Part shown: in pieces, positions 23,523-35,398 of the stretch
Layout: every line of letters begins with the position of its first letter
Numbering within the stretch: position 1 is the first letter of the stretch
NCBI GenBank assembly: GCA_015143295.1
Contig: CM026560.1
Location: 1,800,501 to 1,864,500, forward strand
Direction: 5' to 3'
Length of the DNA stretch: 64,000 nucleotides
Origin: Tetracentron sinense
Lineage: Eukaryota; Streptophyta; Magnoliopsida; Trochodendrales; Trochodendraceae
Program-made: the position numbers and the translations under genes
The notes under the pieces: model-generated
Databases searched by the model: none
Told to the model about the DNA's origin: nothing
The model's input: only the letters and a program-made list of their open reading frames with translations

Positions 23523-24118
23523 AAAGTAAGTATGTAGAAAAGATGATGAACAGTAAGAGGAATAAGAATGAAAGATACAAAATTTCTTAGTCCTGAATCA
23601 CTGAGTCTCTGGGAGTATTTATAGGTTTAGCTCAAGATGCCCAAAGATGACCATACCACTTGCTTTATGATCATTACCAAAGATGTCAGACAGATCTTGA
23701 GCCTTACGTGTCACACGTGTGAGCCTACTATTAGTTGAGTCAGTTTGGGTTTGACAGCACGCAGAAGTGACCAACATTAAATGCCAAGACAATGCTTTTC
23801 ACCTTCCAATAGAGTCAGGTGATCGCTTCCTGATTACTTTCTCCTACGAGTCAGTCTCGTTGTTGACTTAAGTTCGGGCCCGTTGTGTATGCGAACATAG
23901 ATAAAATAACAATTGTCCAAAGAGGACGGACACGTTCATCTTGCAGATAACGAATACGTTGTCCATAAGACAACGAGTATGTTGTCGTGAATACAACGGG
24001 AATGTTGTAAACAGGACATCGGGTATGTTGTGCATAAGACAACGGGTCAATACTTTATTTGGACATGCGAGTCTCCCATCTGTTAGCACAACAACGAAGA
24101 CTAGTTCATTCTTCAACA
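23523..24118 (-). mobile_element. Copia-like LTR fragment with adjacent primer site
   Basis: On the minus strand the segment starts TGTTGAAGAATGAACTAG and has a TATAAATA box at 23616-23623. It is followed at 23522 by TGGTATCAGAG, complementary to the 3' end of plant initiator Met tRNA and the usual Copia primer site. No coding remains on the internal side, so this is a truncated element. The precise LTR end before the primer site is uncertain. About 23948-24050 contains short repeats built on GTATGTTGT and AAGACAACG. Confidence 0.6.
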
Positions 24119-25509
24119 CTTAATCATTGTTACGAATTTCATCCTTTACACAAGCTTCAAATGCAATGCAGCTAGCTAGTTGATTCCCAAGTATCTGACT
24201 AGAAAAATGACACATGAATGGGAGTTGGGACACACCATTTCGATGGTGTTTAGCTTGGAATCCTAATATTTTTAATTAAAATTACACCTAATAAGGAGGG
24301 ATGTACAAAGTGAATAGGGATGTAAAAGCCTTACCCCTAGGAAAATCCGATTGCACTCCATAATATATGAATGGAAAGATCCACTTTGCCTAAGAATGAT
24401 ATAGCTTTGATATGATTTGGGATCTCCACGGAATTCAAGTAGGTGCGAGATGAGTGTGACTCACGAGAAAAAGTTGCTAGCCGATCAACAACTCTGTATT
24501 GAGCATGCAGTAAGATTAAAGTGTTAGTCATAGAGATAGTTGGATTACAATTAAGAGGAATATTTGGTTTAAATTGGAGGATATTGTGAGAGAACTTAAT
24601 ATGTATAAAGGGAACATAGTGTTACCATGGGAGGAGGGAAGAAATTATCATAAGCTGCCTCTGCCTCATATGCCCATCTGGTTTGTTAGATAATCATATA
24701 AAAGGCGCACTTTGTAGACAAAAAGTCTAGAGAGACAGTTAAGATTATCCTGATGGAAAAGTTTGGACCAAGAAGATTTTGTTTGGTGGGATCCACGAAA
24801 GGGAAATGCATCAGTATGCGTTACTTGTGTGGGCAGAGGAAGGGAGAATGGCTTTTTTCTGTCTTCAAATCTGGACTTGATATTGCTCTATAATGGGTAA
24901 GAGGCAAGGCTTACATCTAGTACTGAAGCGCGCGTGTGCGCGCAGACACAACACAGAGGTACATGAAAGAAAATATAAACGAAAATCAAATGTTTACTGC
25001 ATCTTGGGGCCATGATTTCCACTACAACTCTAGCTAATGAAGACAGTAAAACAATCAGTTGCTAAATTTCATTAACTAAACATAGACCTCTCCTTTTCAA
25101 CATTGCATAGGGAATATTGTCATTTGGACTTCCTTTTGAGACACTGGCTAATTCAGAGTCAAGACATGAAATAGCTTCGGTTGCCATGTAAGATGGTGCA
25201 TAAATGAAAAAAAGTACTGAGTCAGGAACAAGCTTCAAATTGCAATGCAGGTGCAGCTAGTTGTTGATCCCCAAGTATCTGATTAGTTTTCACAAATAGC
25301 TAGGAATGCTCATGATTAAGGGTAGTTGCATCAGGTCAAGACGATCGAATTTGCATGGCCATTTGGATTCTTCCTCATCCAGACTTTCTACGTCAAAGCA
25401 GATGATCCAAATCATTTTAGGTATACCTTTTCCAGACCTTTCATAAGAAATGTTATAGATCCGATATAGCTAGGATCATCCCATGAGAAATGTGATGAAG
25501 AAATTTGGA
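24119..25509. other. Non-coding interval with local duplications
   Basis: No gene recognised. 24145-24205 and 25225-25285 share CAAGCTTCAAAT and CCCAAGTATCTGA words; 25370-25492 resembles 34077-34212. A GCGCGCGTGTGCGCGC run is at about 24929-24944. Confidence 0.5.
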
Positions 25510-25982
25510 AGGGTCAGTGGTACTGGATATTCCTCAATTGATGTCTCATTATGTTACAAAGAGTTTATTCATTTGGACAATCCTCTCTTTCAGAATGCTT
25601 GACTAATGAGGAAAGAAGTAGGGAGATCCAGCCCCCTCATTTGTCCCCTCACTGCCTTGTTCAGGAAGAGAAGAATGGTATTGAACTTGAGAATCAAGAG
25701 AAGACGCATAACAGAATCAAGTGCAGTAGCACCCATTTAACTGAAAAAATGGAAAAGCGAAAAGGAACTGCAGAGGCAGTACTGAATCTATTTCCTCATG
25801 AAGCAAACTTTGAGGAAACAAGGTGATGGAAGGTTAAGGGTAGAAGGAGATGCAATTGAACAAGAAATGTTGTTCTTAGAAGGAGAAACCAGCTATATAT
25901 TTGAGCAGTCAAACTTAGATAATTTTGACTCTTAAAAAAATTATGAATTAGATCAGATTTGGGCACTCTATGTTGATCTGGA

Positions 25983-26795
25983 TGTTGTGTTTTTTGGTGT
26001 GATTCAAAACTAAAGGAAAACATTGTCTTTTAATTTTGGGTGTTTCTTTTAGTCCCACATGGAAAAACTATGAATAGTTTTACCTCTTTATAAGAAAGAG
26101 TGTTGGAAGAAGGCTTGGGCCTTCAAGGGCCTTTGAATTTGTTGTCTACCCACCCATTGTGACTATGCTATGCTACAACTCACACGCGCGCGCCGAGTCG
26201 GGCGGGTCGGGTTGGGTTGGGTCTTTGATAAAATATTATTTTTTATACAATGTTTATTATTAATTATGGTTACCGTTTTATTACCGTTGTGGTAATTAAT
26301 TAGATTAATTTCGGGTATTAAAATTTTGGTTTTGGAAATCAACAGACTTCTTATTATTTCTTAATCTATATAAAGAGGGTTTCTATACAGGTTTATACAC
26401 AGAATTTTTCTGGGTTCTTCTAATAAGCAAGCTAGTATATACGAGTTGATTTCTTCCTCTGGTTTGGGGTATTTTTCATCAATATTTTCGAGTTTGCTGG
26501 GTTAAGAATATAGAGTGTTGTACGACAGTAGAAGGTGCATTTTCTACTGTCAGGAATAGATCTGTGGAGCTGTTGTATCCTGTGAGACATTGTGACCAAC
26601 AACCCATTGCATTTGTGGGGGCACGAATTGTCTTAAAGAGATCGACGTGATCCGCGCCTCACTTCACAAGAGCTATCGAATTGCTGATCAATTTTCAAGT
26701 GCAAGATTATTTCTGAGTTCGTGGTAGCAGTATTGTTCATGATTTTTCGGGTCTGCCTTTCTGGAATTAGCATTTACAGGTATTTTGGAACAACA
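25983..26795 (+). repeat. 5' LTR of the 26-kb Copia element
   Basis: 813 bp, TG...CA ends. TATA box TATATAAA at 26367-26374. The segment at 26622-26637 is exactly complementary to the bases just downstream of the LTR (26798-26813). Confidence 0.93.
26367..26374 (+). promoter_or_regulatory. TATA box in the Copia LTR
   Basis: TATATAAA inside the 5' LTR, conserved in the 3' LTR near 31667. Transcription would start about 30 bases downstream. Confidence 0.6.
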
Positions 26796-26797
26796 AT

Positions 26798-26813
26798 TTT
26801 AAGACAATTCGTG
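26798..26813 (+). other. Primer-binding-site position, complementary to own LTR
   Basis: TTTAAGACAATTCGTG starts two bases after the 5' LTR, where Copia elements carry the primer site. It is the exact reverse complement of CACGAATTGTCTTAAA in the LTR (26622-26637). The TGGTATCAGAGC tRNA-Met complement seen in the other Copia elements of this window is absent. Confidence 0.7.
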
Positions 26814-26814
26814 A

Positions 26815-27880
26815 TGACTTCTGTGAATGTTAAAACGAATGATTCTGTGATTAGGACTGAAATTTTTTTTGAGTCTAATTTTAAGCGTTGGCAACAGAAA
26901 ATGCTTTTTCTGCTCACATCGCTTAAATTAGCATATGTTTTAACTGATGTTCCTAATGAAGAAGAAGAAGAACCGGGTAGATCTCATTATAAGGAAAGAT
27001 GAGAATCTGCAGATTTTCTGTGCAAATGGCACATTTTAAATGGCATGACTAATGCAATGTATGATTTATATTGCACTGAAAAATTTGCAAAAAGCTTATG
27101 GGTAGCTTTAGAGAAAAAATATCAAACTGAGGAGGCTGGTTCTAAAAAATATGCAGTGAGCAGATTTTTAAAGTTTGTAATGGTTGATGATAAATCCGTA
27201 GTAAAACAAACTCAGAAATTTCAAATAATAATTCATGAGATTATTATTTAGGGAATGAAAATTCCAGAATAATTTCAAGTGGCTGCTATTATAGAGAAAT
27301 TACCTCCTTCATGGAAGGATTTCAGAAATTCTCTTCGCCATAAATCAAATGAATTTTCAATTAAAAATTTAGTAATGAGAATTCGGATTGAAGAAGAATC
27401 TAGAGCCCAAGATAAAAAAAAGAAGAGAATTCAGAGATGACTTCAAAGGTTAATTTTGTTGATTTTTCGGGGAAGAAAAAACAAAAATTCTTGAAAACCA
27501 ACAAGAAGCCTATGAAGAATAAGAAGCCTTATCAACCTTTTCAGAAGACAGGAGAAAGCTCAAAATCGAGTGGATGTTTCGTCTATGGAAAATCTGGACA
27601 TTTTGCTAAGAATTATCAATTCCGGAAAAAGAATTATTCTCAAGCAAATATGGTGGAAGAACCCTTAGTTGCTATGATCACTGAAATCTACATGATGGGT
27701 TTCAGTGAGGGTTGGTGGGCAGACATAGGTGCGATGAGGCACGTCTGCTATGACAGAAATTTATTTAAAAAATATGAGGCTGTCAAAAGCAACCATATGT
27801 CCAGATGGGGAACTTCTCAACCTCTAAGGTTGTTGGAGTTGGAGATATCACTCTCGATTTCACTTCAGGGAAATCTGTGA
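26815..27880 (+). pseudogene. Gag and protease of the 26-kb Copia element, degraded
   Basis: The frame starts at ATG 26815 (MTSVNVKTND), then FKRWQQKMLFLL and a TGA at 27000 where the family has Trp (…ER*ESADF), then LNGM and YQTEEAGSKKY. Further stops occur near 27249 and 27269. The zinc knuckle near 27575 reads CFVYGKSGHFAKNY, with two of the three Cys of CCHC changed. The protease motif, normally DSGAT/DTGAT, reads ADIGAMRHV near 27720. Non-functional. Confidence 0.8.
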
Positions 27881-28137
27881 CTCTGAAGGATGTTCTTCAC
27901 ATTCCAGATGTGCGGAAAAATTAGGTGTCGGGCTATCTTCTGAACAAGGCTGGATTTAAACAAGTAATAGAGTCTGATAATTATGTAATTTCCAAATATG
28001 GAAAATTTGTTGGAAAAGGCTATGCAGCCAATGGCATGTTTAAACTTAATGTTTTGAGCAATAAAATTTCTTCTGCTTATATTGTGTGTTCGGTTAATTT
28101 TTGGCATAATTGATTAGGACATACAAATGAAAAATAT

Positions 28138-29061
28138 GTGAAAACTATGAGTAATTTAGGAATAATTCCTAAATTAAATGATAATGTCTTTGATAGATGT
28201 GTGTATTGTAGTCAATCAAAAATAGCTAAAAAATCTTTTCATAAAGTAGACAAATCATCAATTATTCTAGGCCTAATTCATACTGATATTTGTGATTTAA
28301 AAGAAATAGTCACAAGAGGTGGTAAAAAATATTTTATTACATTTATAGATGACAAATCTAAATATACATATGTGTATTTAATTAGATCTAAAGATGAAGC
28401 TTTAAATATGTTTAAAATTTATAAAACAGAAGTTGAAAATCAATTAAATTTAAAAATTAAAATATTAAGGAGTGATAGAGGAGGTGAATATACCTCTAAT
28501 GAATTTGATTTATTTTGTGAATCAAGTGGAATAATACACCAAGTTATAGCTCCTTATACTCCTCAGCAAATTGGAGTTGCTGAAAGAAAAAATAGAACAT
28601 TAATAAAAATGGTTAATGCAATGTTTAACAGCTCAAGCACACCTTTAAATTTATGGGGAGAAGCCCTAATCACTGCTAGTTATATTCAAAATAGAATACC
28701 TAGTAAAAAATCTAAACTGACTCCATATGAGATTTGGAAAGGGAGAAAACCAAATTTAAGTCATTTTAAAACATGGGGATGTTTAGCAATGGTTAGATTT
28801 AATTATCCTAAAATAAATAAATTAGGACCTAAATCTAGGAGATGTGCTTTTATTAGTTATGCAATAAATAGTAAAGCATATAGATTTTTAGATATTGAAA
28901 ATAATGTGATTATTGAATCAAGGGAAGCTGATTTTTTCGAAAATCTTTTTCCTTTTAATTCTTCAAATAGTGGGGGTTTAATAAACCAAAATCCTAATTC
29001 TAAAAATCTTGAAATAATCAATTCAGATAAGGTTGAAATTGAGCCTAAGAAAAGTAAATGA
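28138..29061 (+). pseudogene. Integrase of the 26-kb Copia element
   Basis: A 307-codon stretch with the zinc-binding CVYC pair, then HTDICD and FIDDKSKYT, LRSDRGGEYTS (second Asp) and PYTPQQIGVAERKNRTL (catalytic Glu), and a C-terminal chromo-free GKPN-type region (GRKPNLSHFKTWGC). The DDE triad is intact. An upstream TGA near 28112 separates it from its zinc-finger histidines and a TGA at 29059-29061 from the reverse transcriptase. Confidence 0.85.
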
Positions 29062-30592
29062 GTTAAAAAGAGTAAAGATTATGAATCTGATTTTTATACC
29101 TATATGGTAGAGAATGATCCTATTTCTTTAAAGGATGCATTTGAGTCACATGATTCTTCTTTTTGGAGAGAAACTGTGGAAAATGAAATAGATTCAATAA
29201 TGTCCAATCACACTTGAATATTAGTTGATCCTCCTCCTGGAACTAGAACTATAGGTTGTAAGTGGATATTTAAAAAGAAACTTAAAGCAGATAGTTCAAT
29301 AGAAAAATATAAGGCTAGGTTGGTAGCCAAGGGGTTTAAGCAAAAAGAAGGAATAGATTATTTTGATACATATTCACCTGTATCAAGAATTACTTCTATT
29401 CGAGTACTATTTGCTATTGCATCCATTCATAATTTAATCATTCACCAAATGGATGTAAAAACGGCATTCTTAAATGGTGATTTAGATGAAGAAATTTATA
29501 TGGACCAACCAGAGGGATTTATTGTTCCTGGACAATCTAATAAGTGTGTAAACTTGTAAAATCATTATATGATTTAAAACAAGCTCCAAAACAATGGCAT
29601 GAGAAATTTGATAGAGTGTTAATATCTCATGGATATAGTACAAATGAAAGTGATAAATGTATATATTATAATTTTAATGGTGACTGTGGAGTTATCATTT
29701 GTCTATATATAGATGATTTACTGATTTTTGGTTCAAATCATAAAATCATTAATGAGACAAAAGAATTTTTGTCTTCCCAATTTGATATGAAGGATCTTGG
29801 AGAAACAAATTTAATTCTTGGAATTAAAATAATAAGAAGAGATGATGGGATAATTTTATCTCAATCTCATTACATTAAAAAATTATTAATAAAGTATAAT
29901 CATTATGATTATAGTCATGTATGTACTCCTTATGATCCTAGTGTTCACCTATCACCTAATAAAGGAGATAGTATAAACCAAAATGATTATGTTAGTGTTA
30001 TTGGAAACTTAATGTATGCTATGAATTGTACTCGCCCGGACATTGTATATGCAGTTGGAAAATTAAGTAGATACACTAATAATCCTAGTAGGGAGCATTA
30101 GGATGCAATTCGCAGAGTTCTTAGATATTTAAAAGGAACTATAGATTATGGTCTTCACTATGGTAGATATCCTCCTGTATTAGAAGGATATAGTGATGCT
30201 AATTGGAATTCTGTCTCTGATGAATATAAAGCAACAAGTGGTTATATATTCACCATTGGTGGTGGTGCAGTTTCTTGGAAATCCAAGAAACAATCAATTC
30301 TGTCAAATTCCACGAATCAGAATTAATAGCTATTTCTTTAGCGGGAGAAGAAGCAGAGTGGCTTCAGAACTTTTTGTTCGATATTCCTTTCTGGAATAAA
30401 CCAGTCCTAGTTATTAAAATTAATTGTGATTGCAATGCTGCAATAGGAAGAACTAATAATACTCAGTATAATGGGAAATCTCGACAAATACATCGAAAAC
30501 ATGCATGTTTGAGAGAACTCCTACGAGATGGAGTTATATCTGTCAAAAAAATCAGGTCACCTGGAAATCTAGCAGATCCCTTAACTAAGTAA
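29062..30592 (+). pseudogene. Reverse transcriptase/RNase H of the 26-kb Copia element
   Basis: KYKARLVAKGFKQ, QMDVKTAFLNGDL, then a frameshift near 29550, SLYDLKQAPKQW and the catalytic LYIDDLLIFG near 29705. RNase H words YSDANWNS and SGYIF follow near 30190-30250 and CDCNAAI near 30425. A further stop occurs at about 30101 and the frame changes near 30290. The last open piece ends NLADPLTK at 30590. Confidence 0.85.
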
Positions 30593-31241
30593 AGGAAAAA
30601 GTGTGGACCACATCAAAGGGATTGAGACTTAAGTCAATTGAAAATAAACCAACTGTAATGGATACCCAACCTGAAGACTGGAGATCCCAAGAACAGGTTT
30701 AATGGGAAGAACGAGTTACTGAGTGATTTGAGGTGAAAGCACTGTAAAAATAGAATAATATTATTATTCTTCTAGTCATTTCCTATGGTATAAATAGTGC
30801 ATAAAGTATGTGACAATTAAAGGCTGAGAGTTTCCTCTTAATGAGATCTATAGCTCTGTTAAGTAGGATGTGGAGTCACATAGGCATGCTTGATAGACTC
30901 ACCTATATAAGTGTGGAAGTGGGGCCGCTTCCTATAAGAAATTGGCTATTTCTCTAGAACATTTATTAAACTGGGATAAAAGCACATGGCCGAAAAGTGC
31001 TGGCTGAGACACCTGTAGACTCTGTAAGAGTTAATGTTTTTAAAGTATAAAGACTCATCACTAAAACTCTCAATTTTGAATACCAAGATTCATGATCTAT
31101 GGTAATTTAGTATCTGGTGAGAATTTTACTTTAAACTATACAAAGGTTCAAATCTACGTGACACCTTTGTTTATACATTAAATCTAATCTTACCCAGATA
31201 TGTTATTTTTATTATTATTGTTTTTGAATCAAATGGGGGAT

Positions 31242-32095
31242 TGTTGTGTTTTTTGGTGTGATTCAAAACTAAAGGAAAACATTGTCTTTTAATTTTGGGT
31301 GTTTCTTTTAGTCCCACATGGAAAAACTATGAATAGTTTTACCTCTTTATAAGAAAGAGTGTTGGAAGAAGGCTTAGGCTTTCAAAGGCCTTTGAATTTG
31401 TTGTCTACCCACCCATTGCACATTGTGACTATGCTATGCTACAACTCACACGCGCGCGCGCGCGCCGAGTCGAGTCGGTCGGGCAGGCAGGTCGGGTCGG
31501 GTCGGGTTGGGTTGGGTTGGGTCTTTGATAAAATATTATTTTTTATACAATGTTTATTATTAATTATGGTTACCGTTTTATTACCGTTGTAGTAATTAAT
31601 TAGATTAATTTTGGGTATTAAAATTTTGGTTTTGGAAATCAACAAACTTCTTATTATTTCTTAATCTATATAAAGAGGGTTTCTATACAAGTTTATACAC
31701 AGAATTTTTCTGGGTTCTTCTAATAAGCAAGCTAGTATATACGAGTTGATTTCTTCCTCTGGTTTGGGGTATTTTTCATCAATATTTTCGAATTTGCTGG
31801 GCTAAGAATACAGAGTGGTGTACGACAGTAGAAGGTGTATTTTCTACTATCAGGAATAGATCTGTGGAGCTGTTGTATCCTGGGAGACATCGTGACCAAC
31901 AACCCATTGCATCTGTGGGGGCACGAATTGTCTTAAAGAGAGCAACGTGATCCGCGCCTCACTTCACAAGAGCTATCGAATTGCTGATCAATTTTCAAGT
32001 GCAGGATTATTTCTGAGTTCGTGGTAGCAGCATTGTTCGTGATTTTCCGGGTTTGCCTTTCTGGAATTAGCAGTTACAGGTATTTTGGAACAACA
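31242..32095 (+). repeat. 3' LTR of the 26-kb Copia element
   Basis: 854 bp copy of 25983-26795 with scattered substitutions and an enlarged CGCG/GGGTC block at about 31450-31525. Confidence 0.93.
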
Positions 32096-32565
32096 CTGGA
32101 TGCTTATGCCATGGCAGAATGGAAGAGAACCTGCTGATGTCCTGCCGAACATTTAGGTCATCTACATCTACAATCATCAAAGAAATGCCACTCTTCTCTC
32201 ACCAAGTTGTTTGTGGCGAAGGGAAAACAGTAAGAAGGCCCTTTTACAAAATCTTCCCTAGGAAAAGGAGAGATATAGGCCATTTACAGGGACTGGGACC
32301 CCAATTGGACACTTTTGGATTTTAAAAACCATCTCCACTATAGAATGGTAGATGTACTGGAGCAGGCATAATTAGAGTGGAGGGTTTTCGAACTGCTTCC
32401 CAAAGGCATTTACATGATTGAAACAGTTTTCAAGAAAAGATCTGCTTCGGTTTTCTCACCGAGTTCCAGCTTTTAGACTGTCAGGATATGAAAAGAAAGG
32501 TGTTCCTACAGGGATCTTGGAAGCTCATCTCTGCTGTGGTAGTGACATATCATCCTTCTTAATTT

Positions 32566-35151
32566 AATGGAGACTAAGTAGTAGATGAAGTTGATCATTT
32601 TTTGGGGTGGTATATGCATGTATTAAAAATGTTCTGACTGAACAAATATCTTTAATTCAAAAATATGTTTTCCGGAGGTTTCTACTTTTCTTATGTTGCT
32701 TTTGTTACTAGTTACAGCTCAAAACTCTGTTTAGTCATTTTGTAAAATTTCTCTAATCTGTACTTCTAAACACCATCTGTTTGATTTATCAACTGTGCCA
32801 TTTCTTCCATATATCAACAAGCCATTGTTCGATATCTGGAAGTGGGGAATGTTTACAGGCACAGAACTCAGCGACTTATTGAACTTTAAACAAGTGCAAT
32901 TCCAGTTTTCCAACTGCTGGTGCAACCTGAGGGTTTCTCAGAAGCTCTCTTCAACCCCATCATTTCTCAGTCTCAGGGCACCAGATCCATTCTTGGTTTG
33001 GTTGTTGAGGGTGACGAGAGGTTCAGGCTTTTTGATTTGTTGAAAGTGGCCAAAATAAAGATAACAGCTACAGTGGCATTTTCACTCATCTCCTATCAGC
33101 TGCCTTATTTTTTATTTTCAAAATATCGTTTCTACATTTTTGTAACCAAGTGAATCAGTGTTAAAATCAGTATGACTGAACTGGGGTCATTTCTTCTGTT
33201 TGGAGAGTCTTGATAGCTACCATATGATAAGTGAATTCAGTGTGAATTTGTGTGAATTTGTAGAAAAGCAACTAGGAGAGGTTGTTCATTTTTGAGGATT
33301 CAGGCGATCTTGCTCAAATGCAAGACTGAAGATAAAGGTGTTCATAGCAATACTCTGCTTGGTGTTCAGTCTTGCTCAAATGCAAGACTGAAGATAAAGG
33401 TGTTCATAGCAATACTCTGCTTAGTGTTCAGTCGTGTTAAAATCCGTACCGCTGGACCTTGAAATGGCAACAAATTCAGCAAGAGGTTTGCATAGGTTCA
33501 GCATGTTCAGTATACTCGCAAATGGAAAGCGTATCCTCAGCAGAATTACTTTCCTATATGAGGAGATATTCATATTTATGAGATAATTGTGAAATGAAAA
33601 TTCCATACTTCATACCCTGAAAAGAGAAGCCATTTTCATGATTTGTCTTTTAGACAAAAAGGTATAAAGAGCCACTTCTTTCATCCTATCAACAATAGTC
33701 AATAAATTAGGCTGTGCAAGAGAATTATACAGGACTGCTTTTGAAGCAATACTCATACATGATCTTGGCCGAGTCTTTCCTTCAGCTTCATTGCCCTGGA
33801 GTCTTAACAGTTTGCTTTTCTGGATCTTTGGTGATTATGAGAGCCTTTGACCTCACAATCTCAGCTTATAGCTCCCCAAAATATGTGATTCAAAAATGCC
33901 TACTTCAACCTCTCAATCTCTAGCAACATATTCAAACTTCTGCAAACAAAAGGAGATCAAAACACAACGCTGAGGCATTGCACCAATGATTTCATAATGT
34001 GCATAAATTTGCCAATTGAGAACCATGACTATGAGAGATGGCTTTCACATATACTCCATAGATATGGTCTGTTTGCTTCATCCAGACCTTCTACGTCAAA
34101 GGTTTACCCAGTCAACAGATGAACCTAATCATTTAAGGTATACTTTTTTCCAGGCCTTTCACAAGAAATGTTATAGATCGGATAAAGTTAGGATCATCCC
34201 ATAAGCAAATGGTCAGTTCCAACTGCCCATGGAACTCAAAACTAGATGAAAAATTATTTAGACAAGCATTTCTAGATATTGTTGCTTAATTATTCTACAG
34301 AAAAAATCTAAGAAAGTAACACCTGCAAATCAATAGCTTAAGAAACAAAGCTCAACACATATTAGTAAGAAAATCAGCAAGAGAACAGTAACAGCTACTA
34401 CATTATCAATAAAGAGTCAACTCCAACTCTCCAATTGTAACCTGTGTTATCAAGTCAAATCAAACAAATGTTGGGGTGCAACAAGAACCTGATCTTAATC
34501 AACATCGGCCTTGACTTTTTAAAGCATTCAATCGGTGCCATCATATGCTAAGCAAATGATAGCATGATATAAAGCTGCCATTTTTTCTGAGAACAATAGT
34601 TCGCTCCATGGGCAAGGAGTGAACTGTTGCTCCTCGCTCTCACAAAACCCCCTTCAACTGCCATGAACTGTAGGTAATTTTTTTAACCCTTGTGGTTACT
34701 TTTTTAAATAAATTTTTTTTCTAAAAATCAAGGATAGATGGGTGAACCTTAGGGTTGAGTGAATCTTAACTACAGTTGAAGGGAGTTAAAAGAGGGACAC
34801 TTGACAAGAAAAGGGGAACCGAGAGAAAAAAAAATATAAACCTATTTGAATGAGCATTTGCACTGCATACAACATAGAGCTTGGAGTGAAATGAAGAAAT
34901 GTACTTGCTATGAATAGAAAGTACTGTATTATCTACAACAAAGTTGAGAGAGAAAAATTAAAAAGAACACATTCCACCCACCCAATATGCTAATCAAATG
35001 CTGCTCTTTCTCATGGGCTTATTCATAACCCAGATTGAATCAAATACATACAGAAAGCAATAAGCTGGTAATATCTGTATAGAATGTTTAATAAACAATC
35101 AAAGAACATACCAATCTCTACAAACTCATTTCTCACCCCCAACAGACTGAT
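32566..35151. other. Non-coding interval, no gene recognised
   Basis: Two overlapping short frames at 32795-33153 show no family I recognise. A 62-bp tandem duplication lies at 33309-33432. 34077-34212 is a diverged copy of 25370-25492. A TTAACC-type dispersed repeat is at 34720-34800. Confidence 0.5.
33309..33432. repeat. 62-bp tandem duplication
   Basis: Two adjacent copies beginning CTTGCTCAAATGCAAGACTG (33309 and 33371) with a single visible difference (TTGG/TTAG) near the ends. Confidence 0.9.
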
Positions 35152-35398
35152 TCAGCACAAATGATCAATGTAATATTCCTCCAACGTGCCAATGCGTGCA
35201 ACAATAACTGTGATATCATCGTACTTGCCCCCGATATGTTCCATCCCAGCTTTCTTAGAGGCTTCTGAGAAGGGAGTTAGACAATACCTTTGGTTCGAAG
35301 CATCTAGTGCACGCTCAGCTATTACCGAAGCCACATCCCCTGGCTCCATTCCGTCTCTCATACCCTGAATCACCATGTCTGCAATCTCGTGTTTGAAC

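Larger units (their letters stand above)
25983..32095 (+). mobile_element. Ty1/Copia retrotransposon, 6,113 bp, defective
   Basis: LTRs TGTTGTG...GAACAACA at 25983-26795 (813 bp) and 31242-32095 (854 bp), with a perfect 5-bp TSD CTGGA (25978-25982, 32096-32100). The polypurine tract AAATGGGGGA lies just before the 3' LTR. Domain order Gag, protease, integrase, reverse transcriptase, RNase H is that of Copia. Coding sequence has many stops although the LTRs remain very similar; their main difference is a 41-bp length change in a CGCG/GGGTC repeat block. The primer-site position lacks tRNA-Met complementarity (see separate entry). Confidence 0.93.
25510..32565 (+). pseudogene. DUF3444 (DnaJ-associated domain) relic, split by a Copia element
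   Basis: Left part: near 25950 the sequence reads DQIWALYVDLD, matching the start of a DUF3444 domain (family pattern QIWALYDDxDGMPR). The Copia element 25983-32095 follows directly, flanked by TSD CTGGA. Right of it the frame resumes at 32101 and a shifted frame gives PLFSHQVV, FPRKGEI, YRDWDPNW (32290-32315), YRMVDVLE and, near 32455-32510, HRVPAFRLSGYEKKGVPTG, the family C-terminal signature. Stops and frameshifts interrupt it, for example TAG before the family Trp in GEIWALY. A 91-codon frame at 25551-25826 may be the degenerate linker between repeated domains. In plants DUF3444 usually follows a DnaJ domain; no J domain is visible here. Confidence 0.7.

Noticed and set aside
32795..33153. 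Overlapping 77-82-codon frames (QPEGFSEALFNPII)
   Set aside because: Somewhat protein-like composition, but I could not tie it to any family, so it is not called a gene.
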